58,168 nt of DNA from Candidatus Allochristensenella caecavium (GCA_904397865.1 CAJFOS010000015.1:1-58168); one strand, 5' to 3'; positions 24,470 through 33,468 are shown, counted from the stretch's first letter. The notes: generated from the letters alone by a model not told the origin. Numbers and translations are program-made.

Positions 24470-25813
24470 ATGAAACGTTCGAAAAAACGCCTTGCTTTGT
24501 TGCTGGCGGCGATGATGGCATTTAGCCTCGTGCCGGTTGTGGCAGGTGCAGAAGGCGAAGACCCGTCTGTGACAATTTCTTTGCCGGCTGATGGGTTTGT
24601 TATCGGACAGGCGCAGGAATTTTCCGTTTCGACAAAGGCTGGCTCTCTTGCTGGCACGAACACGATGGTCAAGGGGATTGGTACTTTCCCGCTTGACGCA
24701 GACAGCGTGTTTGTTGAATACAAAGAGGTTCAGGACGGGAAATGGTATGAACTCAAAGGCGACAGCTTTGGTCCACCTTCTGGTTTCCCGATGATGGACG
24801 CTACGAGCGAATTCCGCGCGACGTTCAAGAAAGCGGGTACCTACACGCTGAAAGTGGACATCGTCAAAGCGGATGACCCGTCCCAGGTGATAGCGACCGA
24901 TACAAAGACGGTTGTAATCAGCGAAGCGGGTGTGAAGATTGATTTACCCAAAGATGGTTTCGTTGTCGGTCAGACGCAGGAATTCAGCATCTCGACGGTT
25001 CCGGGTTCCTACACGGGCACAATGGTCAAAGGAACTGCTGTGTTCCCGGTAAGCAGCGATGACGTCTTGATTGAGTACAAGGAAATCAAAGACGGGAACT
25101 GGTATGAACTCAAAGGCGATAGCTTTGGCCCGAAGGATGGTTTCCCGATGATGGCGGCGACCAGTGAATTCCGCGCGACGTTCAAAAAAGCGGGTTCGTA
25201 TCCGTTGGAAGTGAAAATCGTCAAAGTGGACGATGGAGAAGTGATTGCCTCGGCAAAAGCGACGATTGAAGTAGCGGCGGCTCCGGTCAGTGTTGCGACG
25301 ATCAAACTGCCGGAAGGCGGCTTCACGGTCAACGAAAAAGGCGAATTCACCGTTTCTATCAAAGCAAACAGTGCGGCTGGAGAACAAGTGGTTGAAGCTT
25401 TGGCTTTTGGTTTCGGCGACAAGTTGCTTAATGACAAAGTAGCTTCCCTGGAAGTATTTGTTGATGGTGCTTGGAAAGAGGTCGAATTGGTAGAACAAGA
25501 TGGTGAGAGTTTGTTCCTGCTTAGCCATGTTCCGGTAACTTATGCGGACAAAGAAATTAAAGTTCGCGTAGCCTTTAAAGAAGCAGGTGATTATGAGATC
25601 GTATACGTTGCAGGAAGCGAAACTGATATTGTAGCGATGACATATGGCCAGTTCACCGTCAAGACGGCTGGAACCGCTGTAGAACCCACCCCGACCCCGT
25701 CCAACCCGGATATCCCGAAAACCGGTGAAGCGGACCACACCTGGGTGCTGCTGATGGGCCTGGTGCTCCTGGCAGGCGGTGCGGTTGTGCTGGGCATGCG
25801 CAAACGTGCCTAA
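24470..25813 (+). CDS. cell-wall-anchored surface protein with three repeats (IPKTG sorting signal)
   Basis: A 447-residue secreted protein. Residues 1-28 are a signal peptide (KRSKKR, hydrophobic core, VAGA). Residues 33-150 and 152-269 are near-identical repeats sharing QEFS, EYKE, WYELKGDSFGP, GFPMM and TSEFRATFKKAG; residues 274-398 are a divergent third copy. A Pro/Thr linker (EPTPTPSNP) leads to IPKTG at 415-419, a membrane helix and the tail RKRA, a sortase-type signal with Ile for the usual Leu. The repeat fold is not recognised; it may be Ig-like. AAGGGGG precedes the ATG. No sortase lies in the window. Confidence 0.88.
   Translation: MKRSKKRLALLLAAMMAFSLVPVVAGAEGEDPSVTISLPADGFVIGQAQEFSVSTKAGSLAGTNTMVKGIGTFPLDADSVFVEYKEVQDGKWYELKGDSFGPPSGFPMMDATSEFRATFKKAGTYTLKVDIVKADDPSQVIATDTKTVVISEAGVKIDLPKDGFVVGQTQEFSISTVPGSYTGTMVKGTAVFPVSSDDVLIEYKEIKDGNWYELKGDSFGPKDGFPMMAATSEFRATFKKAGSYPLEVKIVKVDDGEVIASAKATIEVAAAPVSVATIKLPEGGFTVNEKGEFTVSIKANSAAGEQVVEALAFGFGDKLLNDKVASLEVFVDGAWKEVELVEQDGESLFLLSHVPVTYADKEIKVRVAFKEAGDYEIVYVAGSETDIVAMTYGQFTVKTAGTAVEPTPTPSNPDIPKTGEADHTWVLLMGLVLLAGGAVVLGMRKRA
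24566..25276 (+). repeat. tandem intragenic repeat (two ~355-bp copies)
   Basis: DNA coding repeats 1 and 2 of the surface protein, about 24566-24919 and 24923-25276. They share long identical or near-identical tracts, such as the parts coding WYELKGDSFGP and SEFRATFKKAG, which suggests recent duplication; the third protein repeat is much more diverged. Confidence 0.8.
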
Positions 25814-25842
25814 GCCCGACACGCTGGTAATAACATGAATAG

Positions 25843-25875
25843 AAAAGCGGCTGGAAGATTCTGGCCGCTTTTTTG
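25843..25875 (+). terminator. intrinsic terminator of the surface-protein gene
   Basis: AAAAGCGGC pairs with GCCGCTTTTTT across an 11-14 nt loop. Confidence 0.8.
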
Positions 25876-25971
25876 ATGGCGGGGGAAAACGGCCCAGAGG
25901 TTCGGGGTGCACATCTGTACCGAAATGCGCTATAATGCAGACAGGACTTTTTTTCAAACGGAGGCGCCGGG

Positions 25972-26478
25972 TTGGATAAAACAGCGGAACAGACGTGCCT
26001 GTTCGGTACGGAATATACGGATAAAGACCATCCACGCATTACGCTGCGCGGTGCGTTGGACGGCCTGCATGCACAGGGCATTCTTTGTGCAGTGGTAGCC
26101 CGGGATGAAGGCCACGCAAAGTTGGCTTTGCAGGCAGAACAGATTGCACAGGCGGCGCTGTGTGTGCTGGCGGCGGAATACAGCGGCAAGCCGGTGCAGA
26201 TACCCGCGCAGCTGGATTTGGAAAAGGCACACGCCGATTCCCATGCGCCCAAGCGTGTTTTTGGTGTAGACCATTTTTATGTAACATCCAATATGGGGCT
26301 TACCATGGCGCATCTAAACTTGCTGCGCACGCGTATTCGCGATTGTGAACGGCTGGCGGTTTCCGTCTTTGGACGGACACGGATAGATATCGTACAGGCG
26401 TTGAACAGGCTTTCCAGCTTTGCATATTGCCTGATGTGCATGCTTCGGGCGGAACAGGAGGCGCATGCATGCAGGTAG
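25972..26478 (+). CDS. EutT-like ATP:cob(I)alamin adenosyltransferase
   Basis: A 168-residue protein close to the C-terminal core of EutT, which adenosylates cobalamin for ethanolamine ammonia-lyase. Matching parts are HPRITLRGALD, DHFYVTSNMGLTMAHLNLLRTRIRD and DIVQALNRLSS. The N-terminal part of EutT that holds its Cys/His metal motif is missing, so this is a short, probably metal-independent form. Start is TTG 25972, seven bases after GGAGG, with TATAAT at 25931. The next gene overlaps by 10 bp. No other cobalamin or ethanolamine gene is in the window. Confidence 0.8.
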   Translation: MDKTAEQTCLFGTEYTDKDHPRITLRGALDGLHAQGILCAVVARDEGHAKLALQAEQIAQAALCVLAAEYSGKPVQIPAQLDLEKAHADSHAPKRVFGVDHFYVTSNMGLTMAHLNLLRTRIRDCERLAVSVFGRTRIDIVQALNRLSSFAYCLMCMLRAEQEAHACR

Positions 26479-27314
26479 GCATTTCAACGTCTTGCTTTTT
26501 CAATCAGCAAAACACGGAAGATGCGCTGGCTCCCATCGCACAGTTGGGCAGCCCGCGATTTGAAGTGTTTCTCAACGGTTTTTTGGAATATGAAAAATCA
26601 TTTTGTGCAGAACTGGTGCGCCGGAAAAACGTGTTGGGCTTGGATTGCACGGCTGTGCATACGCTGGGGGTGCAGTTTGAGCCGCAGCTCTTTTTTCTGC
26701 ATCAGCGGCAGCGCGAAGGCGCGGAGAAGGTTTTCCAGCGCGCACTGGATATCGCTGCAGAATTAGGGGCCAAACGATATGTCATGCATGGCCCCCTGCG
26801 CGTCAATGGCAAACGCACGCAATGGGACCCGCAGGATACCGCAGAACGGTTTGCGCGCCTCTGTGGGATGGCGGATGCCCGCGGCGTGCAGCTGACGCTG
26901 GAAAACGTCCATTGGTGTCTGTATCACGAACCGGATTATGCCCGCCGCATGGAGCCTTATTTGCAAGGCGTGTCCCTGGGTTATACACTGGATACGAAAC
27001 AGGCTGCGCAGAGCGGATATGACATGATGGATTATTTGACCGATATGGGCGCGCGGCTGGCCAATGTCCATCTTTGCGATGTGGCGCCGCGTGCAGATAA
27101 AAAAGGCTTGCGCACCTGTCTGCCGGGGCAGGGTACGCTGGATTTTTCCGCCTTGGCGCAGGCATTGCGTGAACGGCACTATGACGGTCCGGTGACGCTG
27201 GAGGTTTACCCAGGCGATTATCAATCCGAACAGGAATTGGGACAGGTCTATCAGTCCCTCTGTCAACTCTTTGCCCCCTTGGGCGAACAGGAGGAAATCA
27301 ATGAAACGTTATGA
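26469..27314 (+). CDS. sugar phosphate isomerase/epimerase-family protein (AP endonuclease 2 fold)
   Basis: A 281-residue TIM-barrel protein of the xylose-isomerase-like family. Metal-site segments are YVMHGPLRV, LTLENVHWCL, YTLDTKQAAQSG, LANVHLCDVAP and VTLEVYPGDY, with Glu, Asp, His and Glu ligands as in sugar epimerases and endonuclease IV. The substrate is unknown. It begins inside the end of the EutT-like gene and its stop overlaps the pgi start by 14 bp, so the three are one operon. Confidence 0.88.
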   Translation: MQVGISTSCFFNQQNTEDALAPIAQLGSPRFEVFLNGFLEYEKSFCAELVRRKNVLGLDCTAVHTLGVQFEPQLFFLHQRQREGAEKVFQRALDIAAELGAKRYVMHGPLRVNGKRTQWDPQDTAERFARLCGMADARGVQLTLENVHWCLYHEPDYARRMEPYLQGVSLGYTLDTKQAAQSGYDMMDYLTDMGARLANVHLCDVAPRADKKGLRTCLPGQGTLDFSALAQALRERHYDGPVTLEVYPGDYQSEQELGQVYQSLCQLFAPLGEQEEINETL

Positions 27315-28713
27315 ACAGCCGGATTTTCAGCAGGCTATGCGCATTCGTTTGGATGTCAACCATATGATGCAGGAATGCGTAGGGGAAAAGGGGCTATGCA
27401 AGGCGGATTTGCAGGCGCCCTGCTACCAAAAAGCAGCGGAGCGCGCGCATGCCAAACGCGCCCAATGGGCGTTCTGCCATTTGCCGGAGGATGCCGTTCT
27501 TACACAGATTGAGACCATGGCGGCGCAGATTCGCCGGCAGTGCGAAGCTTTTGTCGTCTTTGGCATTGGCGGAAGCGCCCTGGGGCCGATGGCGGTCCAT
27601 CAGGCTCTGCAGCATTTGCACTATAACGAACTGCCGGCGGAAAAACGCGGCGGTCCGCGTTTCTATGTGGAAGATAATGTCGACCCGGAACGAATGGCAG
27701 CGCTTTTGGATGTCATTGACCCCGGCAAAACCTGCTTTAACGTGATTACCAAGTCCGGCAGCACCAGCGAAACCATGGCACAGATGATGATTTTGACCCG
27801 CCTGCTCAAAGACAGGGGCCTGGATGTGGCCGAACACGTCATCGCCACGACCGATGCGGAAAAAGGAAATTTGATTCAGATTGCCAAACGCCTGGGCTTG
27901 CGCACACTGTATGTCCCATCCGACCTGGGCGGCCGTTTTTCGGAATTGAGCCCGGTGGGGTTGCTCAGCGCGGCCGTTTGCGGCATTGATATCCGGGAGA
28001 TGGTAGCGGGCGCCGCCTTTATGGATACGCGCTTGCAAAGCCAGGATGTCTGGGAAAACATGGCATATCTGGAAGGGGCCATGCAGATGGAATGCATGCG
28101 GCGCGGGCGGAATATCGCCGTGATGATGCCGTATGCGGATTCGCTGAAGCTGATGGCAGACTGGTATGCGCAGCTGTGGGCGGAATCGCTGGGCAAGCGG
28201 TATAACTGGCAGGGCGATGTGGTCGCTGTGGGCCAGACGCCGGTAAAAGCCCTGGGCGTGACGGACCAACACAGCCAGGTGCAGTTGTATGTCGAAGGGC
28301 CGGACGATAAGGTGGTCACGTTCATTGGTGTAGATGCATACCGGGCGCAGGTACCGATTCCGTTGGAATATGAACAGATTCCAGATGTGGCGTTTCTGGG
28401 TGGCCACAGCCTCAATGAATTGATTGCAGCCGAATTGTTTGCCACCGGCTACGCACTGGCCAAGGCAGGGAAACCCAATAAAACCATCTTCTTGCCGGAA
28501 GTCAATGCCTTTACCATCGGTCAGCTTCTCTATTTCTTTGAAATGGCCACCGCCTATGCCGGCGAAGTGCTGGATATCAATGCCTTTGACCAGCCGGGTG
28601 TGGAGGGCGGTAAGCAAGCCACCTATGCGCTGCTGGGCAAACCTGGATTTGAAGTGAAAAAACAGGAGATGGACGCGGCCCCCAAAGGGAAGGACGCGTA
28701 TCGGCTGGCCTGA
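27301..28713 (+). CDS. pgi: glucose-6-phosphate isomerase
   Basis: A 470-residue enzyme interconverting glucose-6-phosphate and fructose-6-phosphate in glycolysis. It shows the SIS-domain phosphate loop VITKSGSTSETMAQM, the PGI signature DLGGRFSELSPVGLLSAA, and DQHSQVQLYVEGP. The length fits the short bacterial form. CAGGAGG precedes the ATG. The reading frame continues directly into a HAD gene (TGATG). Confidence 0.96.
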   Translation: MKRYEQPDFQQAMRIRLDVNHMMQECVGEKGLCKADLQAPCYQKAAERAHAKRAQWAFCHLPEDAVLTQIETMAAQIRRQCEAFVVFGIGGSALGPMAVHQALQHLHYNELPAEKRGGPRFYVEDNVDPERMAALLDVIDPGKTCFNVITKSGSTSETMAQMMILTRLLKDRGLDVAEHVIATTDAEKGNLIQIAKRLGLRTLYVPSDLGGRFSELSPVGLLSAAVCGIDIREMVAGAAFMDTRLQSQDVWENMAYLEGAMQMECMRRGRNIAVMMPYADSLKLMADWYAQLWAESLGKRYNWQGDVVAVGQTPVKALGVTDQHSQVQLYVEGPDDKVVTFIGVDAYRAQVPIPLEYEQIPDVAFLGGHSLNELIAAELFATGYALAKAGKPNKTIFLPEVNAFTIGQLLYFFEMATAYAGEVLDINAFDQPGVEGGKQATYALLGKPGFEVKKQEMDAAPKGKDAYRLA

Positions 28714-29447
28714 TGCCTGGGGATGCAAAGGGGGCGGCACAGGACGAACGCCGCCCATGCTTTTTCGCAAAACCGCAGGCCATTCTGTTTGACCTGGACG
28801 ACACGGTCTTTGATTTTACCGCGTGTTCACAACAGGCGCTGCGCCGCGCCTGTCAGGCACAGGGCATTCCGTTTGACGGGCAGCGCTATCAGGCCTATCG
28901 GATGATTGATGACGCCTTGTGGGATGAACAGCGGGCCGGCCGCTACACGGTTCAGCAAGTCATGCAGATGCGCTTTGTGCGTTGGTTTGAATACTTGGGC
29001 CTTTCGGCTGATGAACGGGCCTTTTCTCTCGTTTACGAAAGGGAACTAGGGCGCGCTCATGTCTTGGAACCGGATGCGCGTGAAGTGCTGATTGCGCTCG
29101 CTGCGCGCTGGCCGCTTTATGCGGCATCCAATGGCTTGGCGGATATGCAGCGTCAGCGCTTGGAAGAGGCGGGGCTTCATGCGCTGTTTAGCAGCGTCTT
29201 TGTTTCGGATGAAATTGGTTATGAGAAACCGGACACACGTTTTTTCCAAGCGTGCCTGGCCAGGATGAATACAAAGGCAAGCCCATCCATCTGGATGGTG
29301 GGAGACAGCGCTGTTGCGGATGTGGCCGGTGCCCAGCGGGCAGGCTTATCCGCTTGTTTGTATGCTCGCCATCCGCAAAAGCAGGGCCTTATAAAGCCCC
29401 ATCATACCATTGCGCGCTTACGCGAATTGTTATCCGTATTTTTGTAA
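28713..29447 (+). CDS. HAD-family hydrolase (YjjG-like)
   Basis: A 244-residue HAD phosphatase. Motif I is DLDDT at 27-31, followed by a helical cap, motif II in YAASNG, the DEIGYEKPDTRFF segment and motif IV in MVGDSAVADVAGAQRAG. The pattern matches the YjjG nucleotide phosphatase group. Its ATG overlaps the pgi stop (TGATG) without a clear ribosome binding site, so it is translated by coupling. A terminator follows. Substrate unknown. Confidence 0.9.
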   Translation: MPGDAKGAAQDERRPCFFAKPQAILFDLDDTVFDFTACSQQALRRACQAQGIPFDGQRYQAYRMIDDALWDEQRAGRYTVQQVMQMRFVRWFEYLGLSADERAFSLVYERELGRAHVLEPDAREVLIALAARWPLYAASNGLADMQRQRLEEAGLHALFSSVFVSDEIGYEKPDTRFFQACLARMNTKASPSIWMVGDSAVADVAGAQRAGLSACLYARHPQKQGLIKPHHTIARLRELLSVFL

Positions 29448-29452
29448 AATTA

Positions 29453-29482
29453 AAAAAGCCTGTCCATGTGGACAGGCTTTTT
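29453..29482. terminator. bidirectional terminator of pgi operon and thiT
   Basis: AAAAAGCCTGTCC and GGACAGGCTTTTT pair around a 4-nt loop, flanked by A and T tracts, between two converging genes. Confidence 0.92.
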
Positions 29483-29489
29483 GTTTTTG

Positions 29490-30338
29490 TCAGGCCAGCG
29501 CTTCTTTACGGATGCGCTGGAACGCATGACGGATGGCGGGAATCAGGACGATGACCAGGCATATCACCAATTCCGGGCCCAGATACGTTGCGTTGTAACC
29601 GAGCGAATAGAGAAGCGGATGCATGCCTTCCGGCGCATAAGTGCCAAAGTACAGCCAGCCGGAAAGCACATGGATGATATACCGGCATATCACCGCCACG
29701 ATGACCGCCAGCGGCAGCTGTTTTTCCTTCTTGAAGAAACCAGCCACTCCCAGCACCGCGAACGGCAGGATATAATCCAAGAGAAACTGGAAGGGATGGA
29801 CGACGTACACGCCCTGAACCAACTGAATCACCCCATCCATCATCCCAGCGGCAATGCCAGGCACAGGCCCGTAAATCCATGCAAATAAAATGATGGGCAG
29901 CATGGAAGCGGGGGTGATGCTGCCGCCATTGGGCATGCGGTAAACGGTAATGCAGCTCAATACAAACGCCAGCGCCACACACATTGCGCCAGTTGCCAGC
30001 AGTTTGGTCGTCCAAACTTGTTTGCGCAGCAATGCGATTAGCGCCAAAATGCCGACCACACTGACTACGATACACCAAAACAGCGGCGTATACAGCCAAC
30101 TGGCGGCTGTCGATGCACCTTCTTCAATTTCGGGTGCCGGAATGGCCAGAATCAGCACCCCTACAATCGCCGCCACGGCCACACACAATACGCCAATCAG
30201 CGGGCCTTTTCCCATCTTGCCGCTGCGGCTCATCAGATAGAAGGCAATGCCTGCCAGCACGATTAGTCCCAGCAGCGCCCATGTGTACGCGGGCAGTTCC
30301 GTGAGGCCCTCAATAAAGTTTTGCCACCATTGTCCCAT
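29490..30338 (-). CDS. thiT: ThiT-family thiamine ECF transporter S component, extended N-terminus
   Basis: A 282-residue membrane protein. Its last 170 residues match ThiT, the thiamine-binding S component of energy-coupling-factor transporters (NGGSITPASMLPIILFAWIYGPVPGI; GMMDGVIQLVQGVYVVHP). About 115 residues with three more membrane helices precede it, unusual for ThiT, which normally has six helices in about 190 residues. A TPP riboswitch lies upstream, confirming the vitamin. ATG 30338 has GGGAGG twelve bases upstream; a GTG at 30362 is the other choice. The shared ECF energising genes are not here. Confidence 0.9.
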   Translation of the reverse strand: MGQWWQNFIEGLTELPAYTWALLGLIVLAGIAFYLMSRSGKMGKGPLIGVLCVAVAAIVGVLILAIPAPEIEEGASTAASWLYTPLFWCIVVSVVGILALIALLRKQVWTTKLLATGAMCVALAFVLSCITVYRMPNGGSITPASMLPIILFAWIYGPVPGIAAGMMDGVIQLVQGVYVVHPFQFLLDYILPFAVLGVAGFFKKEKQLPLAVIVAVICRYIIHVLSGWLYFGTYAPEGMHPLLYSLGYNATYLGPELVICLVIVLIPAIRHAFQRIRKEALA

Positions 30339-30373
30339 TTGTTCGTTAAACCTCCCAACCACCTTCGGGGAAC

Positions 30374-30410
30374 AAAAAAACCCACATACGCAAGCTCTCC
30401 GCGTTGTGGG
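30374..30410 (-). terminator. expression-platform terminator of the TPP riboswitch
   Basis: On the minus strand CCCACA-ACGC pairs with GCGT-ATGTGGG, followed by seven T. It lies between the aptamer and thiT and would form when TPP is bound, stopping transcription. Confidence 0.85.
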
Positions 30411-30444
30411 AAACGAAAGTTTGTATCAGCGCAAAACGCGCTCA

Positions 30445-30536
30445 TACCCGCTTCCCTCCGTCGGCATTACCCAGACAGGTTCCAAGGGTCGGACATTCGT
30501 CCTCTCAGCCTTTGCGGCCCCCCTAGCGGTGTTTTA
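30445..30536 (-). ncRNA. TPP riboswitch (THI element)
   Basis: The minus strand reads ACACCGCTAGGGG, then GCTGAGAGG, then ACCCTTGGAACCTGTCTGG, then TAATGCCGACGGAGGGAAGCGGG, which are the conserved blocks of the TPP aptamer. It lies between a good promoter and a terminator upstream of thiT, so thiamine pyrophosphate represses thiamine uptake. Confidence 0.97.
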
Positions 30537-30552
30537 ATTGATTGCAGAACGA

Positions 30553-30581
30553 AGTATATGCGCATTCGTATTTTTTGTCAA
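30553..30581 (-). promoter_or_regulatory. promoter of the TPP riboswitch-thiT unit
   Basis: On the minus strand TTGACA (30576-30581), 17 bp, TATACT (30553-30558). Confidence 0.85.
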
Positions 30582-30611
30582 GCATTGGCGAAACGGGAAA
30601 GATGCGGATTC

Positions 30612-30761
30612 TTAGGACTGGATATATAAATCTTCTGCCTGCAGCAATGCCGTAAGCAAACAAGCCCTTGTTGGGGCGTTGCAGGCACAGTCGGGCATCA
30701 TTGTGAGCGCTTCTGAGATAGCCCCGCACAAAATCGCATAGAAGAGACAATAATCTGGCAT
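30612..30761 (-). CDS. small 49-codon hypothetical protein
   Basis: A short minus-strand frame starts MPDYCLFYAILCGAISEALT and ends ALLQAEDLYIQS. Its ATG follows AGGAGGG by five bases, one of the best ribosome binding sites in the window. It contains four Cys. It sits just upstream of the thiT promoter and diverges from a small XRE regulator. I do not recognise the family. The strong start signal and helical content argue it is made; function unknown. Confidence 0.6.
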   Translation of the reverse strand: MPDYCLFYAILCGAISEALTMMPDCACNAPTRACLLTALLQAEDLYIQS

Positions 30762-30872
30762 ATGCTCCCTCCTCATTTTTAGATTGAATATATCATATAT
30801 ATAGTAACGATAAATAAGGGAATCCTCAAACGGTTACGCTATTGACAGCATAGCCATGAGGTGAAGAACGAT

Positions 30873-31112
30873 ATGATTTCTTCGATTGCACAGATGCAGG
30901 CGTATGGAACGGTTGCATTGCGCCTGCGTGAAGTGATGGATGAACGCGGCATCACACGCAACGAACTGGCGCGCAGTGTTCAAACGCGCTTTGAAGTGGT
31001 TGATAAATGGTATAAGAACGAAGTGGAAAAGCTGGATTTGGATATTCTGGCACGTCTGTGTTTTGCCCTGGATTGCAAAGTGGAGGATTTGCTGGTTTAT
31101 CATCGGCCATAA
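30873..31112 (+). CDS. small XRE/YozG-type transcriptional regulator
   Basis: A 79-residue protein that is almost only a Cro/C1-type helix-turn-helix (RLREVMDERGITRNELARSVQTRFEVVDKWYKN ... LDILARLCFALDCKVEDLLVY). This short form is common in Firmicutes (YozG-like) and usually dimerises to repress near genes. ATG 30873 follows GAGGTG. It diverges from the 49-codon ORF, with an AT-rich intergenic region between. Confidence 0.9.
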   Translation: MISSIAQMQAYGTVALRLREVMDERGITRNELARSVQTRFEVVDKWYKNEVEKLDLDILARLCFALDCKVEDLLVYHRP

Positions 31113-31128
31113 AAGGAAGAACAAAACA

Positions 31129-31162
31129 AAAAGAGAGGGACGGCGCTGTCCCTCTCTTTTTG
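31129..31162. terminator. bidirectional intrinsic terminator
   Basis: AAAAGAGAGGGAC and GTCCCTCTCTTTT pair around a 6-nt loop. It lies between the XRE gene and the converging hydratase gene. Confidence 0.9.
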
Positions 31163-31174
31163 TATGGTTCGCTT

Positions 31175-33376
31175 TTATGCGTGCGATTGTTGCTTGTAAT
31201 AGTTCATCAAACATCCAGCCAGCAATACTTCGCGTTCGTTGGGCAACAGCCCTTTGCATTGCAGCGGCAGCGGTTTGCGCGTGCCGTCGGGTTTGACCAG
31301 CGTGGCATCGATGTCTTCCGCCCCCTGAGCAATCGCCCTGCGGACGCCGCGCAGTTCGACCACGTCGCCCGTTTCAATGCCGTAGGATGCCGCGTCTTTG
31401 AGCGTGAAGGGAAGCATGCCCCAGTTGATGACGTTCGCGCGATACCGGCGGGTCGCATATTCTTCGCAGATATTCGCCACGCCGCCCAGCACACGCTGAC
31501 AGGAGGCCGCCTGCTCGCGCGCACTGCCGTCGCCCGGCTTTAAGGCAAAGACCAGCGTGCCCAGGCCAATGGACGAAGTTCCGTCCTTGCGCCGCTGCTG
31601 TTCTTTGGCAAAGACGGCCTTGGCGCGCCCAACATAGCCGGGGTCTTTGCGGGAAAGGGCATATTCGGCCAGGCGCAGCGGATTGCTGCGGTAACTGGAT
31701 GTTTCACCCGAAGGAATCAGTTCGTCCGTTGTGGTGACAGGGTCATAAATCGCGCTGGCGACCGTCAAATCCAAATCCTCCGGCAGCGGAATCATCTCCG
31801 GCCAATCCGTAATGTTCGGGCCCAACTTCAGCGCCTGTTTGGCCTGCGGATGCCCCACACCGCGGTATACGCGGTGTTCGTACGGAGACGGGTCGAATAC
31901 GTAATCGTCCACATCCGGTTCAACCGGGGGCTGTGCCAGCTCGTTGGCGGCGGTCAACACGCCGCCGTTTTGCGCCGTGGCGGCAATGGAACGCGCGTCC
32001 ATCAACGCCACATAGGCAATCTGCCCTTCGCCTGGTTTGCTGCCTTCGCGGTTGGGGAAATTGCGCGTGGTGTGGCGGATACTCAGCGCGCCGTTGCCCG
32101 GTACGTCGCCTGCGCCGAAACATGGCCCGCAGAATGCGCTGCGCACAATCACGCCCTGCGCCATCAAGTCCGCAATCACGCCTTTCTTGCTCAGCTGCAT
32201 CATAATTGGCTGGCTGGACGGATAGACGGAGAAGGTAAACGCCCCCGTGCCAATGCTGCCCTGCTGAAGAATTTCATGCACGCGCAGGACGTTTTGATAT
32301 AGCCCGCCCGAACATCCCGCGACCACGCCCTGGTCGACATGAATCTGGCCGTCCACCAGTTTGGAAACCAAAGAAACCTCCGGCTTGCGGCCCAGCTGCT
32401 GTTCAATCTGTTCATCCGCCTGGTGCAGAATGTCCGCCGCATTGGCCTTCAGTTCCGCAATTGTGTAGGCGTTGGAAGGGTGGAAGGGAAGGGCAATCAT
32501 CGGCTCAATCGTGCTTAGGTCTATCTCAATCAGCCCGTCATAGGTGGCTACATCCGCCGGAGACAACGGCTTGTATGCGTCCGCACGGCCATGGCGGGCC
32601 AGGAAACGCTGCACCGTTTCATCCGTTTGCCATACGGAGGACAGGCAGGCCGTTTCCGTCGTCATCACATCGATGCCAAGCCGGAAATCCATATTCAACT
32701 TGGCAATCCCGGGGCCGATAAACTCGAGCACCTTGTTTTTGACAATCCCCTGTTTAAACGTCGCGCCAATCAGCGCCAGCGCCACGTCCTGCGGCCCCAC
32801 GCCCGGCTGCGGTTCGCCGGTCAGATAGACGGCCATCACATCCGGGTAAGGCAGGTCATACGTCCGCCCAAGCAGTTGCTTGGCCAATTCCGGGCCGCCT
32901 TCGCCGACGGACAGCGTCCCCAGCGCTCCATAGCGCGTATGGCTGTCCGAAGCGAGAATCATCCGGCCGCAGCCGGCGTACATTTCACGCATGTATTGAT
33001 GGATGACGGCCATGTGCGGCGGGACGAACTCGCCGCCGTATTTTTGCGCGGCGGACAGACCGAACAGATGGTCATCCTCGTTGATGGTGCCGCCGACCGC
33101 ACACAGGCTGTTGTGGCAGTTGGTCAGCACATAGGGAAGCGGGAACGCCTGCATGCCGGACGCCCGCGCCGTTTGAATGATGCCGACATAGGTGATGTCA
33201 TGCGAGGCCATTGCGTCGACCTTCAGCGTCAGATGCTCCATATCGCCGGAGGTATTATGGGCTTTTAGAATCTGATATGCCATGGTGCCATCGCGGTGCG
33301 CGGCCAGCGTGCCGGTCGGCTTTGTGCAAATACGCCCGTGGTCGATGCTCACAGGCTCTTGTGTAATCCGAATCAT
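31175..33376 (-). CDS. aconitase-superfamily hydratase (YbhJ-like)
   Basis: A 733-residue protein of the aconitase superfamily. It shows [46 protein letters not shown] and NFPNREGSK, which place the [4Fe-4S]-ligand and substrate regions. It is distinct from AcnA/AcnB and LeuCD and closest in style to E. coli YbhJ, a putative hydratase. The swivel domain is at the C-terminus ([15 protein letters not shown]). Substrate unknown. GAGGTGA precedes the ATG and a good promoter lies behind it. Monocistronic. Confidence 0.88.
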   Translation of the reverse strand: MIRITQEPVSIDHGRICTKPTGTLAAHRDGTMAYQILKAHNTSGDMEHLTLKVDAMASHDITYVGIIQTARASGMQAFPLPYVLTNCHNSLCAVGGTINEDDHLFGLSAAQKYGGEFVPPHMAVIHQYMREMYAGCGRMILASDSHTRYGALGTLSVGEGGPELAKQLLGRTYDLPYPDVMAVYLTGEPQPGVGPQDVALALIGATFKQGIVKNKVLEFIGPGIAKLNMDFRLGIDVMTTETACLSSVWQTDETVQRFLARHGRADAYKPLSPADVATYDGLIEIDLSTIEPMIALPFHPSNAYTIAELKANAADILHQADEQIEQQLGRKPEVSLVSKLVDGQIHVDQGVVAGCSGGLYQNVLRVHEILQQGSIGTGAFTFSVYPSSQPIMMQLSKKGVIADLMAQGVIVRSAFCGPCFGAGDVPGNGALSIRHTTRNFPNREGSKPGEGQIAYVALMDARSIAATAQNGGVLTAANELAQPPVEPDVDDYVFDPSPYEHRVYRGVGHPQAKQALKLGPNITDWPEMIPLPEDLDLTVASAIYDPVTTTDELIPSGETSSYRSNPLRLAEYALSRKDPGYVGRAKAVFAKEQQRRKDGTSSIGLGTLVFALKPGDGSAREQAASCQRVLGGVANICEEYATRRYRANVINWGMLPFTLKDAASYGIETGDVVELRGVRRAIAQGAEDIDATLVKPDGTRKPLPLQCKGLLPNEREVLLAGCLMNYYKQQSHA

Positions 33377-33410
33377 ACAGGGGTCACCTCGAAAACCTTT
33401 CTTTCCGCTT

Positions 33411-33439
33411 ATTATACGATACCGGCCGCCGTTTGCAAA
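33411..33439 (-). promoter_or_regulatory. promoter of the YbhJ-like gene
   Basis: On the minus strand TTTGCA (33434-33439), 17 bp, TATAAT (33411-33416). Confidence 0.75.
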
Positions 33440-33468
33440 GCGGTTCTACAGTGCTTTTTGGGATAGGA

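Noticed and set aside
24944-26035. 363-residue minus-strand frame
   Set aside because: Antisense to the surface-protein gene; it reflects the repeats on the other strand.
27394-28770. 458-residue minus-strand frame
   Set aside because: Antisense to pgi, which has all family signatures.
30523-30750. 75-residue minus-strand frame over the TPP region
   Set aside because: It crosses the thiT promoter and enters the aptamer, has no ribosome binding site, and overlaps the better-supported 49-codon frame.
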